A DNA stretch of 64,000 bases from Streptomyces sp. NBC_00285 (GCF_036174265.1 NZ_CP108055.1:6324001-6388000), one strand, 5' to 3'; counted from the first letter of the stretch, positions 49,146-58,409 are shown. A program made the numbers and translations. The notes: a model not told the origin generated them from the letters alone.

Positions 49146-50294
49146 CTACCCCCGATAACACCCCAACGTCCGCAACCCCGGCAGCGCCCTGTCCTCGAAG
49201 TCGAACAGGGCGAGGTTCTCCCAGGCGTTACCCGAGGCGGGGTCCGTCGAGTCCCAGCCGCTGCCCGCGCGGTAGGTCCACAGGCCTTCCCAGTAGCAGT
49301 AGCCCAGCCCCTGCCCGCCCGGGACGCCGGCGGCGAGGTCGGCCACCGTGCGCAGCCATGCGGCCTGGCCCGCGGGCGTGGCGGGGAAGCCGTCGGTCAG
49401 CTGTGAAGGGCTGTTCATGATGTCGTTGACGTCGTCCTCGCTCTCCAGCGTGAACGGGTACGCCGTCTCGGCGATCACGCACGGCTTGCCGTAACGCGCC
49501 GTGATGTCCGCCATGTTGGCGGCGGCGTTCGCGATCGGCCCGTGCCAGAACGGGTAGTAGGACAGCCCGATGATGTCGAAGTCGACGCCGTACGACACGA
49601 CGTTGTCGAACCACCAGCGGTACAGCCCGTTGTCGCCGCCGTTCGCCAGGTGCAGGATCGTGCGGACGCGCGGGGTGGTGTCACGTGCCGCGCTCAGACC
49701 GGCCTTGAGGAAGGCGGTCATGGTGTCGAAGTGCTCCCAGTTGCCCTCGGGCCAGATCAGCCCGCCGTTCAACTCATTGCCGATCTGCACGAGTTGAGCC
49801 GGGGTGCCCTGCCGCTTCAGTGCTCCGAGGACGTCGGCCGTGTGGTCGTACACCGCGCGCGTCAGGCCCGCCACGTCCAGCTCCGCCCAGGCGGCCGGCT
49901 TGGTCTGGTGGGCGGGGTCGGCCCAGCTGTCGGAGTAGTGGAAGTCGATCCAGATGCCGACCCCGGCCCGCTTCAGGCGCCGGGCGAGCGGCAGGACGTG
50001 CGCCTTGTTGTTGTAGCCGTCGGCCGGGTTCACCCACACCTTGAGGCGGGCGTGGGTGACGCCGGCCTGCGCGATCAGGCGGATCGGGTCGGCACGCCGG
50101 CCGTCGGCGGTGCGGTACACGGCGCCGTGGTCCTCGTTCTTCGGCAGCGAGGAGATGTCCACGCCACGGATCTCCAGCCGGCTCCGGCCGCCCGCCGAAG
50201 AGGCACCCGCCGAAGCAGCGGCCGGCGCCGCCCCCAGTACGGGAACGGCCAGCGCGGCGGCTCCGGCAGCGGTGAGAACACTGCGTCTGCGCAT
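49146..50294 (-). CDS. Secreted endo-beta-1,4-galactanase (GH53)
   Basis: A 382-residue exported enzyme that cuts beta-1,4-galactan. The signal peptide starts MRRRSVLTAAGAAALAVP and ends near AAPAAASA; the RRRS start could allow Tat export. GH53 signatures are GVDISSLPKNEDHGA, the acid/base Glu in QIGNELNGG (about residue 173) and the nucleophile Glu in VIAETAYPF (about 275). SYYPFWHG is also family-typical. It is divergent from a sugar importer operon with which it shares an identical operator sequence, so released galacto-oligosaccharides are probably the imported substrate. Confidence 0.93.
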   Translation of the reverse strand: MRRRSVLTAAGAAALAVPVLGAAPAAASAGASSAGGRSRLEIRGVDISSLPKNEDHGAVYRTADGRRADPIRLIAQAGVTHARLKVWVNPADGYNNKAHVLPLARRLKRAGVGIWIDFHYSDSWADPAHQTKPAAWAELDVAGLTRAVYDHTADVLGALKRQGTPAQLVQIGNELNGGLIWPEGNWEHFDTMTAFLKAGLSAARDTTPRVRTILHLANGGDNGLYRWWFDNVVSYGVDFDIIGLSYYPFWHGPIANAAANMADITARYGKPCVIAETAYPFTLESEDDVNDIMNSPSQLTDGFPATPAGQAAWLRTVADLAAGVPGGQGLGYCYWEGLWTYRAGSGWDSTDPASGNAWENLALFDFEDRALPGLRTLGCYRG

Positions 50295-50458
50295 CTCAAA
50301 GGGTCCTTTCGCGGACGGTCACGGGGATACCGGCTCTGCGGTGACTTCGGCGGCCGGGCTGCGGCCGGGGGGCAGGCCCGGAGGAGGCCCGAGGGAGGGC
50401 CGGAGAGCGGGGTGAGGGGAGCCGGCGTAACGCCTGACGACCAAGAAAACCCTCATTT

Positions 50459-50476
50459 TCTGTGATCGTGCACAGT
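50459..50476. promoter_or_regulatory. Operator 1 of the galactan regulon
   Basis: TCTGTGATCGTGCACAGT, with CTGTG/CACAG arms, lies 165 bp before the galactanase start. It is the exact reverse complement of operator 2, 99 bp away. Probably bound by the LacI-family regulator encoded at 53941. Confidence 0.75.
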
Positions 50477-50531
50477 GCCCCTCACCCCTGTCATCGGCGG
50501 GCAACAAGTAGATAACCCCACGCTCTCGCCA

Positions 50532-50575
50532 TTGACAAGGGGCTGAAACAATTCTCTACTGTGCACGATCACAGA
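50532..50575 (+). promoter_or_regulatory. Promoter and operator 2 of the sugar ABC operon
   Basis: TTGACA (50532-50537) and TCTACT (50555-50560) are 17 nt apart, a near-consensus housekeeping promoter. The 18-bp operator 50558-50575 starts in the -10 element and covers the start point, so a bound repressor would block transcription. The leader to the first gene is about 140 nt. Confidence 0.75.
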
Positions 50576-50708
50576 GCCGCGCGGCCCTCGCGCACAGCCT
50601 CTCGGTCACGTCCGCAGAACCTCCCCCCACGGCGGTTGCCGCGTACGCGGGACGTGCGGGACAGCGGGATATCCGGGGTGGGCTGGTTCAAAGTCAGGGG
50701 AGATGAAG

Positions 50709-52040
50709 ATGTCGCTCAACCGCCGCCAGATCAGCAGGCGCAGCATTCTTGCCGGGGCCACGGCCCTCGGTCTCACGGGCACCCTCGCCGCCTGCGGCGG
50801 TTCCGACGACAAGGACTCGGGCGCGAGCAGCGGGCCGGTCAAGCTGACCTACTGGTCGTGGGCGCCGAACATGGAGAAGGTCGCCGCGATCTGGAACAAG
50901 AAGAACCCGGACATCACGGTGACCGTGTCCAAGCAGGCCAGCGGCGGCGAGATCGTCTCCAAGCTGATCACCGCGAAGAAGGCCGGCAACGCCCCCGACC
51001 TCATCCAGGTCGAGTACCAGTCCCTGCCGACCCTGGTCTCCAACGATGTCCTGGCCGACATCACCAAGTACGCGGGCGACACCAAGTCGGAGTTCGCCGA
51101 GGGCCTGTGGGGCATGGTCACCCTCGGCACGGACGCGCTCTACGCGATCCCGCAGGACGCCGGGCCGCTGATGTTCTACTACCGCGAGGACCTCTTCAAG
51201 AAGCACGGACTCAGCGTCCCGAAGACCTGGACGGAGTTCGCCGAGACCGCCCGTGCCGCCAAGAAGGCCGTCCCGGACGCCTACTTGACCACGTTCTCCT
51301 CCAACGACCCCGGTCTGTTCGCGGGCCTCGCCCAGCAGGCCGGCGGCAAGTGGTGGACCGTCGACTCGGCCGGCAAGTGGACCGTCGGCATCGACGACGC
51401 GGCCACCAAGCAGGTCGCCGAGTTCTGGGGCGGCCTGGTGCAGGAGGGCGTCATCGACAACCAGCCGATGTACACCCCGGCCTGGAACAACGCCCTCAAC
51501 AAGGGCACCCACCTGGCCTGGGTCTCCGCCGTCTGGGCGCCCGGTGTGCTGGTCTCCTCCGCCCCCGACACCAAGGGCAAGTGGCGCATGGCCCCGCTGC
51601 CGCAGTGGAAGTCCGGCGAGAACGTCACCGGCAGCTGGGGCGGTTCCTCCACCGGAGTCTCCACCGACTCCAAGCACGCCGAGGCCGCCGCCAAGTTCGC
51701 CACCTGGCTGAACACCGACCCGGAGGCGCTGGCCGCCCTGGTCAAGGAGGTCGCGATCTACCCGGCCGCGACGAAGGGCCAGTCCGGGAACGTCCTGACC
51801 ACGCCGGAGTTCTTCTCCAACCAGGCGGACTTCTACACGACGGCCGGCCAGATCGCCGCGACCACGGCCACCGCGGCCTGGGGCCCCAACGTCAACACGG
51901 CGTACACCACCTTCCAGGACGCGTTCGGCAAGGCCAGCAAGGCGAAGAAGGAGTCCCAGTTCGACTCCGCCCTCGCCACCGTGCAGTCGAAGGCCTTCGC
52001 CGACATGAAGAAGCAGGGCTTCGAGGTGACCGAGGCATGA
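50709..52040 (+). CDS. Sugar ABC transporter substrate-binding lipoprotein (galacto-oligosaccharides inferred)
   Basis: A 443-residue lipoprotein of the extracellular solute-binding family 1. Signal NRRQISRRSILAG with twin arginines, lipobox LAACGG. Body motifs include KLTYWSWAPNMEKV, PDLIQVEYQSLPTL and GSWGGSSTGVSTDSKHAEAA, typical of oligosaccharide binders. An ATG at 50703 is in frame, but GGGGAG touches it; the ATG at 50709 is correctly spaced (6 nt) and is chosen. First gene of an importer operon beside a GH53 galactanase, comparable to the GanSPQ system of Bacillus. Confidence 0.9.
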   Translation: MSLNRRQISRRSILAGATALGLTGTLAACGGSDDKDSGASSGPVKLTYWSWAPNMEKVAAIWNKKNPDITVTVSKQASGGEIVSKLITAKKAGNAPDLIQVEYQSLPTLVSNDVLADITKYAGDTKSEFAEGLWGMVTLGTDALYAIPQDAGPLMFYYREDLFKKHGLSVPKTWTEFAETARAAKKAVPDAYLTTFSSNDPGLFAGLAQQAGGKWWTVDSAGKWTVGIDDAATKQVAEFWGGLVQEGVIDNQPMYTPAWNNALNKGTHLAWVSAVWAPGVLVSSAPDTKGKWRMAPLPQWKSGENVTGSWGGSSTGVSTDSKHAEAAAKFATWLNTDPEALAALVKEVAIYPAATKGQSGNVLTTPEFFSNQADFYTTAGQIAATTATAAWGPNVNTAYTTFQDAFGKASKAKKESQFDSALATVQSKAFADMKKQGFEVTEA

Positions 52041-53038
52041 CCAGCGCTCCGCTCAAGGGCTCCGACCTCACCGAGGTCGGGCCCTTGGCGGACGGCACCG
52101 GCACCGCCCAGTCCGTCCGCCCCAGCCGCCCCCGCCGCCGTGGTCGTGGCCGCAGCGCACCGTACTGGTTCCTGGCGCCCACCCTGACCCTCTTCGCCGC
52201 CTTCACCGTGGTGCCCATCGGGTACGCGATCTGGCTGAGCCTGCACAGGGTCCAGGTCAAGGGCATCGGCCTCGGCAAGGGCGCCCGCTCACAGGTCTGG
52301 AACGGCATCGGCAACTACACCGACGTCCTGAAGGACTCCGAGTTCGGCGACAGCGTGCTGCGCGCCTCCGGCTACGGCCTCATCGTCATCCCGACCATGC
52401 TGGGCCTCGCACTGCTGTTCGCGCTGATGCTGGACACCCCGAAGGCGCGCAGCGCGCCCTTCGCGCGGCTGATGATCTTCCTGCCGTACGCGGTCCCCGG
52501 CATCATCGCCGCCCTCATGTGGGGCTTCCTCTACCTGCCGGACGTCAGCCCCTTCTACTACCTGCTCGACAAGTTCGGCCTCCCGCAGCCCGACCTGTTC
52601 GACGGCGGCAACCTCTACCTCTCCTTCGCGAACATCGCGGTCTGGGGCGGCACCGGCTTCAACATGATCGTCATCTACACCGCGCTCAGGGCGATCCCGC
52701 CGGACATCTACGAGGCGGCCAGGATCGACGGCGCGAGCGACCTGCACATCGCCCTCAGGATCAAGATCCCGATCGTGATGCCCTCCCTCGTGCTCACCTT
52801 CTTCTTCTCGGTGATCGCCACCCTCCAGGTCTTCACCGAGCCGATGGCCCTCAAGCCGCTCACCAACGGCCTGCCCAGCTCGTGGAGCCCCCTGATGGCC
52901 ATCTACGACAAGGCCTTCCTGCAGTCCGACATCTACGGCGCCTCCGCCACCGCGGTCGTCCTGGCCCTGGCCACGTTCGTCCTCTCCTTCACCCTGCTGC
53001 GCATCTCCGACCGCTACACCCGGGAGGACCGGGCATGA
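52037..53038 (+). CDS. Sugar ABC transporter permease 1 (MalF type)
   Basis: A 333-residue inner-membrane permease. About 45 basic N-terminal residues precede six helices. The EAA coupling loop IYEAARIDGASDLHIALRIK meets the ATPase, which is not encoded here. Streptomyces sugar importers commonly share one MsiK ATPase encoded elsewhere. ATG 52037 overlaps the binding-protein stop by 4 nt, and its own stop overlaps permease 2. Confidence 0.93.
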   Translation: MTSAPLKGSDLTEVGPLADGTGTAQSVRPSRPRRRGRGRSAPYWFLAPTLTLFAAFTVVPIGYAIWLSLHRVQVKGIGLGKGARSQVWNGIGNYTDVLKDSEFGDSVLRASGYGLIVIPTMLGLALLFALMLDTPKARSAPFARLMIFLPYAVPGIIAALMWGFLYLPDVSPFYYLLDKFGLPQPDLFDGGNLYLSFANIAVWGGTGFNMIVIYTALRAIPPDIYEAARIDGASDLHIALRIKIPIVMPSLVLTFFFSVIATLQVFTEPMALKPLTNGLPSSWSPLMAIYDKAFLQSDIYGASATAVVLALATFVLSFTLLRISDRYTREDRA

Positions 53039-53913
53039 CCCCCCTCACCCTCACCGCCGACACCACCGGCAGGACCGCCAAGGCGCGGCGTACGGCCTGG
53101 GTGCCGACGATCGTGCTGCTCCTCGGCGCCCTGTACTGCCTGATCCCCATCGCCTGGGTGGTCATCGCGGCGACCAAGGACCGGTCGGAGCTCTTCTCCA
53201 CCTTCACCTTCGCGCCCGGCTCCGGCTTCCTCGACAACATCAGGGACCTGACCGACTACCGGGACGGCATCTTCTGGCGCTGGATGGCCAACTCCGCCTT
53301 CTACGCCGGTTTCGGCGCCCTGCTGTCCGCCGCGGTCTCCGCAGCCGGCGGCTACGCGCTCGGCCGGTTCGCCTTCCGCGGCCGTGAGGCCGTCTTCAAG
53401 ATGATCCTGGCCGGCGTCCTGGTGCCGTCCATCGTGCTCGCCGTACCGCAGTACCTACTGCTGTCGAAGCTGGGCATGGCCGACTCGTACTGGTCGATGC
53501 TGCTGCCGTCGATCCTCTCGCCGTACGGCGTCTACCTGGTCCGCATCTACGCGGCCGCCTCGGTACCCACCGAGCTGATGGAGGCGGCCCGCATGGACGG
53601 CGCGAGCGAGTGGAGGATCTTCTCGCGGATCGCCGTACCGATGATGATGCCGGGCCTGATCACGGTGTTCCTCTTCCAGTTCGTCGGCATCTGGAACAAC
53701 TTCCTGCTGCCGTACGTGATGTTGGCCGACGACGAGAAGTTCCCGATCACCCTCGGCCTCTACACGCTGCTCGCCCAGGGCGCCTCGCAGCCCGCCCTGT
53801 ACACCCTGGTCATCACCGGGTGTCTGCTGGCGATCCTGCCGTTGATCGGGCTCTTTCTGGTGATCCAGCGGTTCTGGTCCCTGGACCTGCTGAGCGGCTC
53901 GGTCAAGGCCTGA
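53035..53913 (+). CDS. Sugar ABC transporter permease 2 (MalG type)
   Basis: A 292-residue permease partner with six helices and the EAA loop LMEAARMDGASEWRIFSRIA. It begins at ATG 53035 within the stop of permease 1 and is followed 27 bp later by the regulator gene, so binding protein, permeases and regulator form one operon. No ATPase gene is present. Confidence 0.93.
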   Translation: MTPLTLTADTTGRTAKARRTAWVPTIVLLLGALYCLIPIAWVVIAATKDRSELFSTFTFAPGSGFLDNIRDLTDYRDGIFWRWMANSAFYAGFGALLSAAVSAAGGYALGRFAFRGREAVFKMILAGVLVPSIVLAVPQYLLLSKLGMADSYWSMLLPSILSPYGVYLVRIYAAASVPTELMEAARMDGASEWRIFSRIAVPMMMPGLITVFLFQFVGIWNNFLLPYVMLADDEKFPITLGLYTLLAQGASQPALYTLVITGCLLAILPLIGLFLVIQRFWSLDLLSGSVKA

Positions 53914-53940
53914 ACGACCCTTCTCCAACTGACGAGGAAC

Positions 53941-54969
53941 ATGACCACCAGTGCGAACGGCCGCCGCAGGCCTCCCACCATCCACGACGTGGCCAGGGAG
54001 GCAGGCGTGTCGCGGGGCACCGTCTCCCGCTTCCTGAACGGCGGCCACTACGTCTCGCCGACCGCCCGGCGGGCCGTGGAGGCCGCCATCAGGAAGACCG
54101 GGTACGTGGTCAACCGGCATGCGCGCAGCCTGAGTACGGGCCGGTCGGACTCGGTGGCGTTCCTGCTGACGGAACCGCAGGAGAAGTTCTTCGAGGACCC
54201 CAACTTCAACGTCCTGCTGCGCGGTTGCACCGAACGGCTCGCCCAGTTCGACATCCCGCTGCTGCTGATGCTGGCCGAGAGCGACGACGACCGGCGCCGG
54301 CTGACCCGGTACATCACGTCGGGCCACGTCGACGGCGTCCTGCTGCTCTCCAACCACAGCGGGGACCCGGTCGCCGCCGAACTGCACGAGGCCGGGATCC
54401 CGTTGGTGGTCTGCGGCAAGCCGATAGGGCTCGGCTCCAAGGTGAGCTACGTGGCCGCCGCCGACCGCGACGGCGCGCAGGAGATGGTCCGCCATCTGAT
54501 CGAGGGCGGCCGGCGCCGCGTCGGCATGGTCACCGGGCCCCTGGACATGCCGGGCGGTCCCGACCGGCTGGCCGGCTACCGGGACGTGCTCGCCGAGGCG
54601 GGCCTGCCCTACGACCCGGCGCTCGTGGTGGAGGGCGACTTCCGGCGCAGCGGCGGTGAGCGGGCGGCCCGGCGGCTGCTGGCCCAAGCCCCCGACATGG
54701 ACGCCGTGTTCGTCGCCTCCGACCTCATGGCCCTCGGTGTCGTGGGTGTGCTGCAGCAGTCCGGGCGCTCGGTCCCCGGTGACATCGCTGTCGGCGGCTT
54801 CGACGACTCCCCGGCGGCCACCGCCGCCGCCCCCGCCCTCACCACCATGCGCCAGCCCTTCGACCGCATCAGCGCCGAGATGGTCCGCATGCTCCTCGCC
54901 CAGATCGCCGGCGAGGACACGGCCGGCGTGATCCTCCCGACGGAACTGGTCGTCCGGGACTCGGCGTAG
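53941..54969 (+). CDS. LacI-family transcriptional repressor of the galactan regulon
   Basis: A 342-residue regulator. The N-terminal helix-turn-helix TIHDVAREAGVSRGTVSR and hinge (RHARSLSTGRSDSVAFL) are followed by a periplasmic-binding-protein-like sugar-sensing core with RRRVGMVTG, DAVFVASDLMALGVV and IAVGGFDDSPAA. It is the distal gene of the importer operon and the best candidate to bind the two identical operators at 50459 and 50558, releasing on a galactan-derived sugar. Confidence 0.92.
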   Translation: MTTSANGRRRPPTIHDVAREAGVSRGTVSRFLNGGHYVSPTARRAVEAAIRKTGYVVNRHARSLSTGRSDSVAFLLTEPQEKFFEDPNFNVLLRGCTERLAQFDIPLLLMLAESDDDRRRLTRYITSGHVDGVLLLSNHSGDPVAAELHEAGIPLVVCGKPIGLGSKVSYVAAADRDGAQEMVRHLIEGGRRRVGMVTGPLDMPGGPDRLAGYRDVLAEAGLPYDPALVVEGDFRRSGGERAARRLLAQAPDMDAVFVASDLMALGVVGVLQQSGRSVPGDIAVGGFDDSPAATAAAPALTTMRQPFDRISAEMVRMLLAQIAGEDTAGVILPTELVVRDSA

Positions 54970-55102
54970 CGCTGCATGGGGCGGTGGCGCTCCATGGGCC
55001 GTGCCGTGCCCCCGGAACCGGAACTGCCGTCAACGTATGTGAAAGCAGCAGCCGTCCGGTTCGCGTCGAGTCGCAGGGGCCAACCATCCGTATTCTCTGA
55101 TC

Positions 55103-55915
55103 ATGGCCGCCTCCACCGCATATTCACTCGTCGCCACCGACCTGGACGGCACGCTGCTCCGCGCCGACGACACCCTCTCGGACCGGTCGTTGGCCGCGCT
55201 CGCGCGGGTGGCGGCGGGCGGGGCCAGGCATCTCGTCGTGACGGGACGGCCGGCGCCCAGAGTGCGGCCGCTCCTCGACGACCTGGGCAGTACGGGGCTC
55301 GCGGTGTGCGGGCAGGGCGCGCAGGTGTACGACGCCGGCGCGGACCGTCTGCTGTGGTCGGTGACCCTGGACCGGGAGCTGGCCGAGACCGCCCTCGGGA
55401 AGATCGAGGCCGAGGTCGGGCAGGTGTACGCGGCCGTGGACCAGGACGGCGTGGACGGGCTGACGCTCATCGAGCCGGGATATCTGATGCCCCATCCGAC
55501 GCTGCCCGCCGTGCGGGTGGAGCGGCGCGACGACCTTTGGTGCGAGCCGATCAGCAAGGTGCTGCTGCGACACCCCTACCTGTCCGACGACGAGTTGGCG
55601 CTGACGGCGCGCTCGGTGGTGGGCTCGCTGGCCACCGTCACCATGTCGGGGCCCGGGACCGTCGAACTCCAGCCATGCGGCATCACCAAGGCGACCGGCC
55701 TCGCGCTGGCCGCCGAACACCTGGGCCTGGGGCCCGAGGTGACGATCGCCTTCGGGGACATGCCCAACGACATCCCCATGTTCGACTGGGCGGCCCACGG
55801 GGTCGCGATGGCCAACGCCCACCCCGAACTCAAGGCCGTGGCCGACGAGGTGACCATGTCGAACGAGGACGACGGCATCGCCGTCGTCCTCGAAAGACTG
55901 TTCAGTGAGGCGTAG
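55103..55915 (+). CDS. HAD-superfamily phosphatase (Cof / type IIB)
   Basis: A 270-residue cytosolic hydrolase. Motif 1 DLDGTLL has the nucleophile Asp, motif 2 VVTGRPA, and motif 4 GDMPNDIPMFDWA gives the Mg-binding Asp residues. The large alpha/beta cap inserted in the middle marks the IIB (Cof-like) class, which removes phosphate from sugar phosphates or flavin nucleotides. It lies 133 bp after the LacI gene; a role in sugar phosphate turnover is possible but not shown. Its stop is 3 bp from that of the convergent transglycosylase-like gene. Confidence 0.9.
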   Translation: MAASTAYSLVATDLDGTLLRADDTLSDRSLAALARVAAGGARHLVVTGRPAPRVRPLLDDLGSTGLAVCGQGAQVYDAGADRLLWSVTLDRELAETALGKIEAEVGQVYAAVDQDGVDGLTLIEPGYLMPHPTLPAVRVERRDDLWCEPISKVLLRHPYLSDDELALTARSVVGSLATVTMSGPGTVELQPCGITKATGLALAAEHLGLGPEVTIAFGDMPNDIPMFDWAAHGVAMANAHPELKAVADEVTMSNEDDGIAVVLERLFSEA

Positions 55916-55918
55916 TTC

Positions 55919-56401
55919 CTAGTACGCGCCCCACACGTTGTCGATGGATCCGTACCGCTGGGCCGCGTAGTTGCAGGCCGCGGTGATGTTCGCGACCGGG
56001 TCGTACGGGTCCCACAGCGTGTTGGACACGTGGTAGGCGTTGAACGTCGGGTCGATCACCTGGAGCAGGCCCTTGGACGGGGTGCCGGCCGCCGCGTTGG
56101 AGTCCCAGTTGTTGATGGCCCAGGGGTTGCCGGAGGACTCGCGGATGACGTTGCGGTAGATGCCGTCGTAGGAGCCGGGGATCCCGTGCTCCGCCATGAC
56201 GGCCAGGGAGGCCCGGATCCAGCCGTCGAGGGTGTTGGCGTACCCGAGCGTGGTCGCGGTCTGCACGGTCGGGGTGGCCGCGGACGCGCTGGTCGCGCCG
56301 ACGAGGGGGAGCGCCAGTACGGCGGCTCCGGTGCCGAGTACGGCGAGCTTGCGGACGAGACGGCTCTTACGGGGGGCGCGGTGCTGAGCGGCAGCAGGCA
56401 T
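55919..56401 (-). CDS. Secreted transglycosylase SLT-domain (lysozyme-like) protein
   Basis: A 160-residue exported cell-wall enzyme. Basic signal peptide MPAAAQHRAPRKSRLVRKLA, hydrophobic core, cleavage near SASAAT. The mature part is a minimal SLT domain: catalytic Glu in IYRNVIRESSGNPWAINN, then GTPSKGLLQVIDPTFNAYH and ITAACNYAAQRYGS. It should cleave peptidoglycan glycan strands. ATG 56401 has AAGGAGAGG 8 nt upstream. Its leader is a c-di-AMP (ydaO) riboswitch, the control known for resuscitation-type hydrolases in Streptomyces, so expression should fall when c-di-AMP is high. Confidence 0.92.
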   Translation of the reverse strand: MPAAAQHRAPRKSRLVRKLAVLGTGAAVLALPLVGATSASAATPTVQTATTLGYANTLDGWIRASLAVMAEHGIPGSYDGIYRNVIRESSGNPWAINNWDSNAAAGTPSKGLLQVIDPTFNAYHVSNTLWDPYDPVANITAACNYAAQRYGSIDNVWGAY

Positions 56402-56416
56402 GGTGAAGTCCTCTCC

Positions 56417-56600
56417 TTCGCCTGCGAGGTGAGCTGTCGGGTTCGGGCGGGGAGTTGCCCGGTCACGCCCGCAAAAGGCATGACTTAACCCCTAGCCGTA
56501 CCGGTATGTCCGAAGACATCCCGATCCGGCGACTTACCTGGGTCCCCCGCTCCTGCCGCGGTTCTCGGTGGGTGTACGGGCGGTGGCAGGATTCGGCGTC
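56417..56600 (-). promoter_or_regulatory. c-di-AMP riboswitch (ydaO-yuaA class)
   Basis: On the minus strand the 3' part reads CCCGAACCCGACAGCTCACC, then TCGCAGGCG (to about 56417), the most conserved segment of the ydaO class (CCGAAUCCGUCAGCUAACCU in Bacillus). Farther 5', CGGGGGACCCAGG and GGGGTTAAGTCATGC match the two conserved purine-rich internal elements, and CCTGCC/GGCAGG forms an outer stem. It lies directly before the ribosome site of the transglycosylase-like gene. Exact ends need a covariance model. Confidence 0.85.
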
Positions 56601-56616
56601 CGCCCGACAGGCCGGG

Positions 56617-56646
56617 AACGTATGCGAGAGCACATGTCCGGAACAA
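56617..56646 (-). promoter_or_regulatory. Predicted promoter of the riboswitch transcript
   Basis: On the minus strand TTGTTC (56641-56646) and TACGTT (56617-56622) are 18 nt apart, putting the start near 56610, right at the 5' end of the riboswitch. Confidence 0.45.
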
Positions 56647-57245
56647 GTGGCGAATTCACATGCCGTGCCTATTGACCTTGGTCTGGGGTATTTGAGGCAC
56701 TTGATCCTTTGCGGCAGCAAGCCTCAACTGGCGCGCGGGAAAAGGTGGATCCATGCATTCCGGATATCTGACGGACCGCCGGATCGAGTGAGCCAAGTCA
56801 CGCCGGTACGCAAGAGGGGTGAAACGGTCATGTATGCCCAACTCGTAGTCAACCGACCGCTCGTGGGATCCGTCTCCGTCGAGCTCGGCGGACCGCCGCT
56901 GTCCGGTCACCGAGTGGGCCGGGTCGGCCTCGCAGGAAGCTCGCGCGCTCACGCGTGGGTGGAGTCGCGCAGGGCACGTGTTGAACGAGCAGCGTTGCTG
57001 AGGCCGGGGGCCGGAGGGGGTCGACGAATCAGGGCACCGACGGCTAATTCCCTACAAGTCGATAGATATCTATTCTTTTCGCATGATCAAAAACATACCG
57101 GCCGTGATCCGATACCGCCCGGCATGGACAGGGCGGGCGCTATCGGTGATCCAAAGGTGACCGGATACGCTGACTTGAGTGAGGGCAGCGACCTATCGAC
57201 ATTCCGTGTAACCGCCAGTAGACACCAGCAGACAGGAGACCCCTC
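56647..57245. other. Intergenic region upstream of the polyprenyl synthase gene
   Basis: About 600 bp with scattered open frames that lack family features or codon bias. It holds the promoter of the polyprenyl synthase gene; A/T-rich DNA at 57050-57100 (CGATAGATATCTATTCTTTT) is the likeliest place and contains the palindrome ATAGATATCTAT. No defined -35/-10 pair was assigned. Confidence 0.4.
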
Positions 57246-58256
57246 GTGACCGTCGTCGGGCCGTTCGGGCTGAGCGTGCGGGACCAGGCTCTGGAAGCCG
57301 ATGTCCAGGCCGGAATGACGGCTGTCGAGGAGGGACTGCTCGAGGCCACCAAAAGCGAGGTCCCCTTCATCACGGAGGCCGCCCAACACCTTGTGCGCGC
57401 GGGCGGAAAGCGCTTCCGTCCACTCCTCGTGATGCTCGCCGCCCAGTTCGGGGATCCCTATGCGCCGGGCGTCGTGCCGTCGGCCGTCGTGGTGGAGCTG
57501 ACCCACCTCGCGACGCTGTACCACGACGACGTCATGGACGAGGCCGCAGTACGCCGCGGTGTCGACAGCGCCAACACCCGCTGGGGCAACTCGGTGGCCG
57601 TACTCACCGGCGACTTCCTGTTCGCCCGCGCCTCGCACATCCTGGCCGACCTCGGTCCCGAGGCCGTCCGGGTACAGGCGGAGGCGTTCGAGCGCCTGGT
57701 CACCGGGCAGATCCTGGAGACGGCCGGTCCGATGGACGGCCGGGACCCGGTCGAGCACTACCTCGACGTGCTCGGCGGCAAGACCGGCTCTCTGGTGGCG
57801 GTGTCGTGCCGTTTCGGGGCGATGATGTCCGGCGCCGACGAGACGGTCGTGGACGTCCTGACCCAGTACGGCGAGCGCCTGGGCGTCGCCTTCCAGCTCG
57901 CGGACGACGTCCTGGACATCGCCTCCGACTCTCATGAGTCCGGCAAGACCCCCGGCACCGACCTGCGTGAGGGCATCCCCACGATGCCGGTGCTGCGGCT
58001 GCGCGAGCGGGCCGCCCGGCTCGGCCTGGCCGAGGACATCGCCCTGTGCGAGCTGCTCGACTCCGACCTCACGGACGACGCCCGGCACGCCGAGGCACTG
58101 GCCGCGCTGCGGGAGCATCCGGCGCTGGAACAGGCCCGCCGCGACACCGTGCGCTACGCGAAGGACGCGCGCGCGGCGCTGGCCCCGCTGCGGGAGTGCG
58201 ACGCGAGGGCGGCACTGATGGAGCTGTGCGACGCGGTGGTCCACCGCGCGGGCTGA
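57246..58256 (+). CDS. Long-chain polyprenyl diphosphate synthase
   Basis: A 336-residue trans-isoprenyl diphosphate synthase. First Asp-rich motif YHDDVMDEAAVRRG, second FQLADDVLDI, plus GGKRFRPLL for diphosphate binding. Small residues at positions before the first Asp motif (LATLYHDD) suit a long product. It probably builds the nonaprenyl chain of menaquinone-9, in keeping with the menaquinone genes and MenJ-like reductase in this window; mycobacterial GrcC1 sits beside menJ in the same way. GTG 57246 has GGAGA upstream. Confidence 0.92.
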   Translation: MTVVGPFGLSVRDQALEADVQAGMTAVEEGLLEATKSEVPFITEAAQHLVRAGGKRFRPLLVMLAAQFGDPYAPGVVPSAVVVELTHLATLYHDDVMDEAAVRRGVDSANTRWGNSVAVLTGDFLFARASHILADLGPEAVRVQAEAFERLVTGQILETAGPMDGRDPVEHYLDVLGGKTGSLVAVSCRFGAMMSGADETVVDVLTQYGERLGVAFQLADDVLDIASDSHESGKTPGTDLREGIPTMPVLRLRERAARLGLAEDIALCELLDSDLTDDARHAEALAALREHPALEQARRDTVRYAKDARAALAPLRECDARAALMELCDAVVHRAG

Positions 58257-58409
58257 ACCGCGCCCTCCCGCGTGACGCAGGTCACGAGCGGGATCCGTGG
58301 GCCCCGGTCGGCTCCGGCAACGCGGCACGACCGTCGGCTCCTGCGCCGTCCAGGGCCGTCACCGTCCCGTGCCGACTGCCTTTTCTTGTGCAGCTGACGG
58401 TCTCCCGGA
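58257..58409. other. Trailer of the polyprenyl synthase gene
   Basis: Non-coding sequence before the terminator; a partial dyad around CGTGACGCAGGTCACG (58271-58286) is the only structure noticed. Confidence 0.3.

Noticed and set aside
56455..57249. A 264-codon plus-strand frame before the polyprenyl synthase gene
   Set aside because: It overlaps the riboswitch, has no domain and shows poor codon bias.
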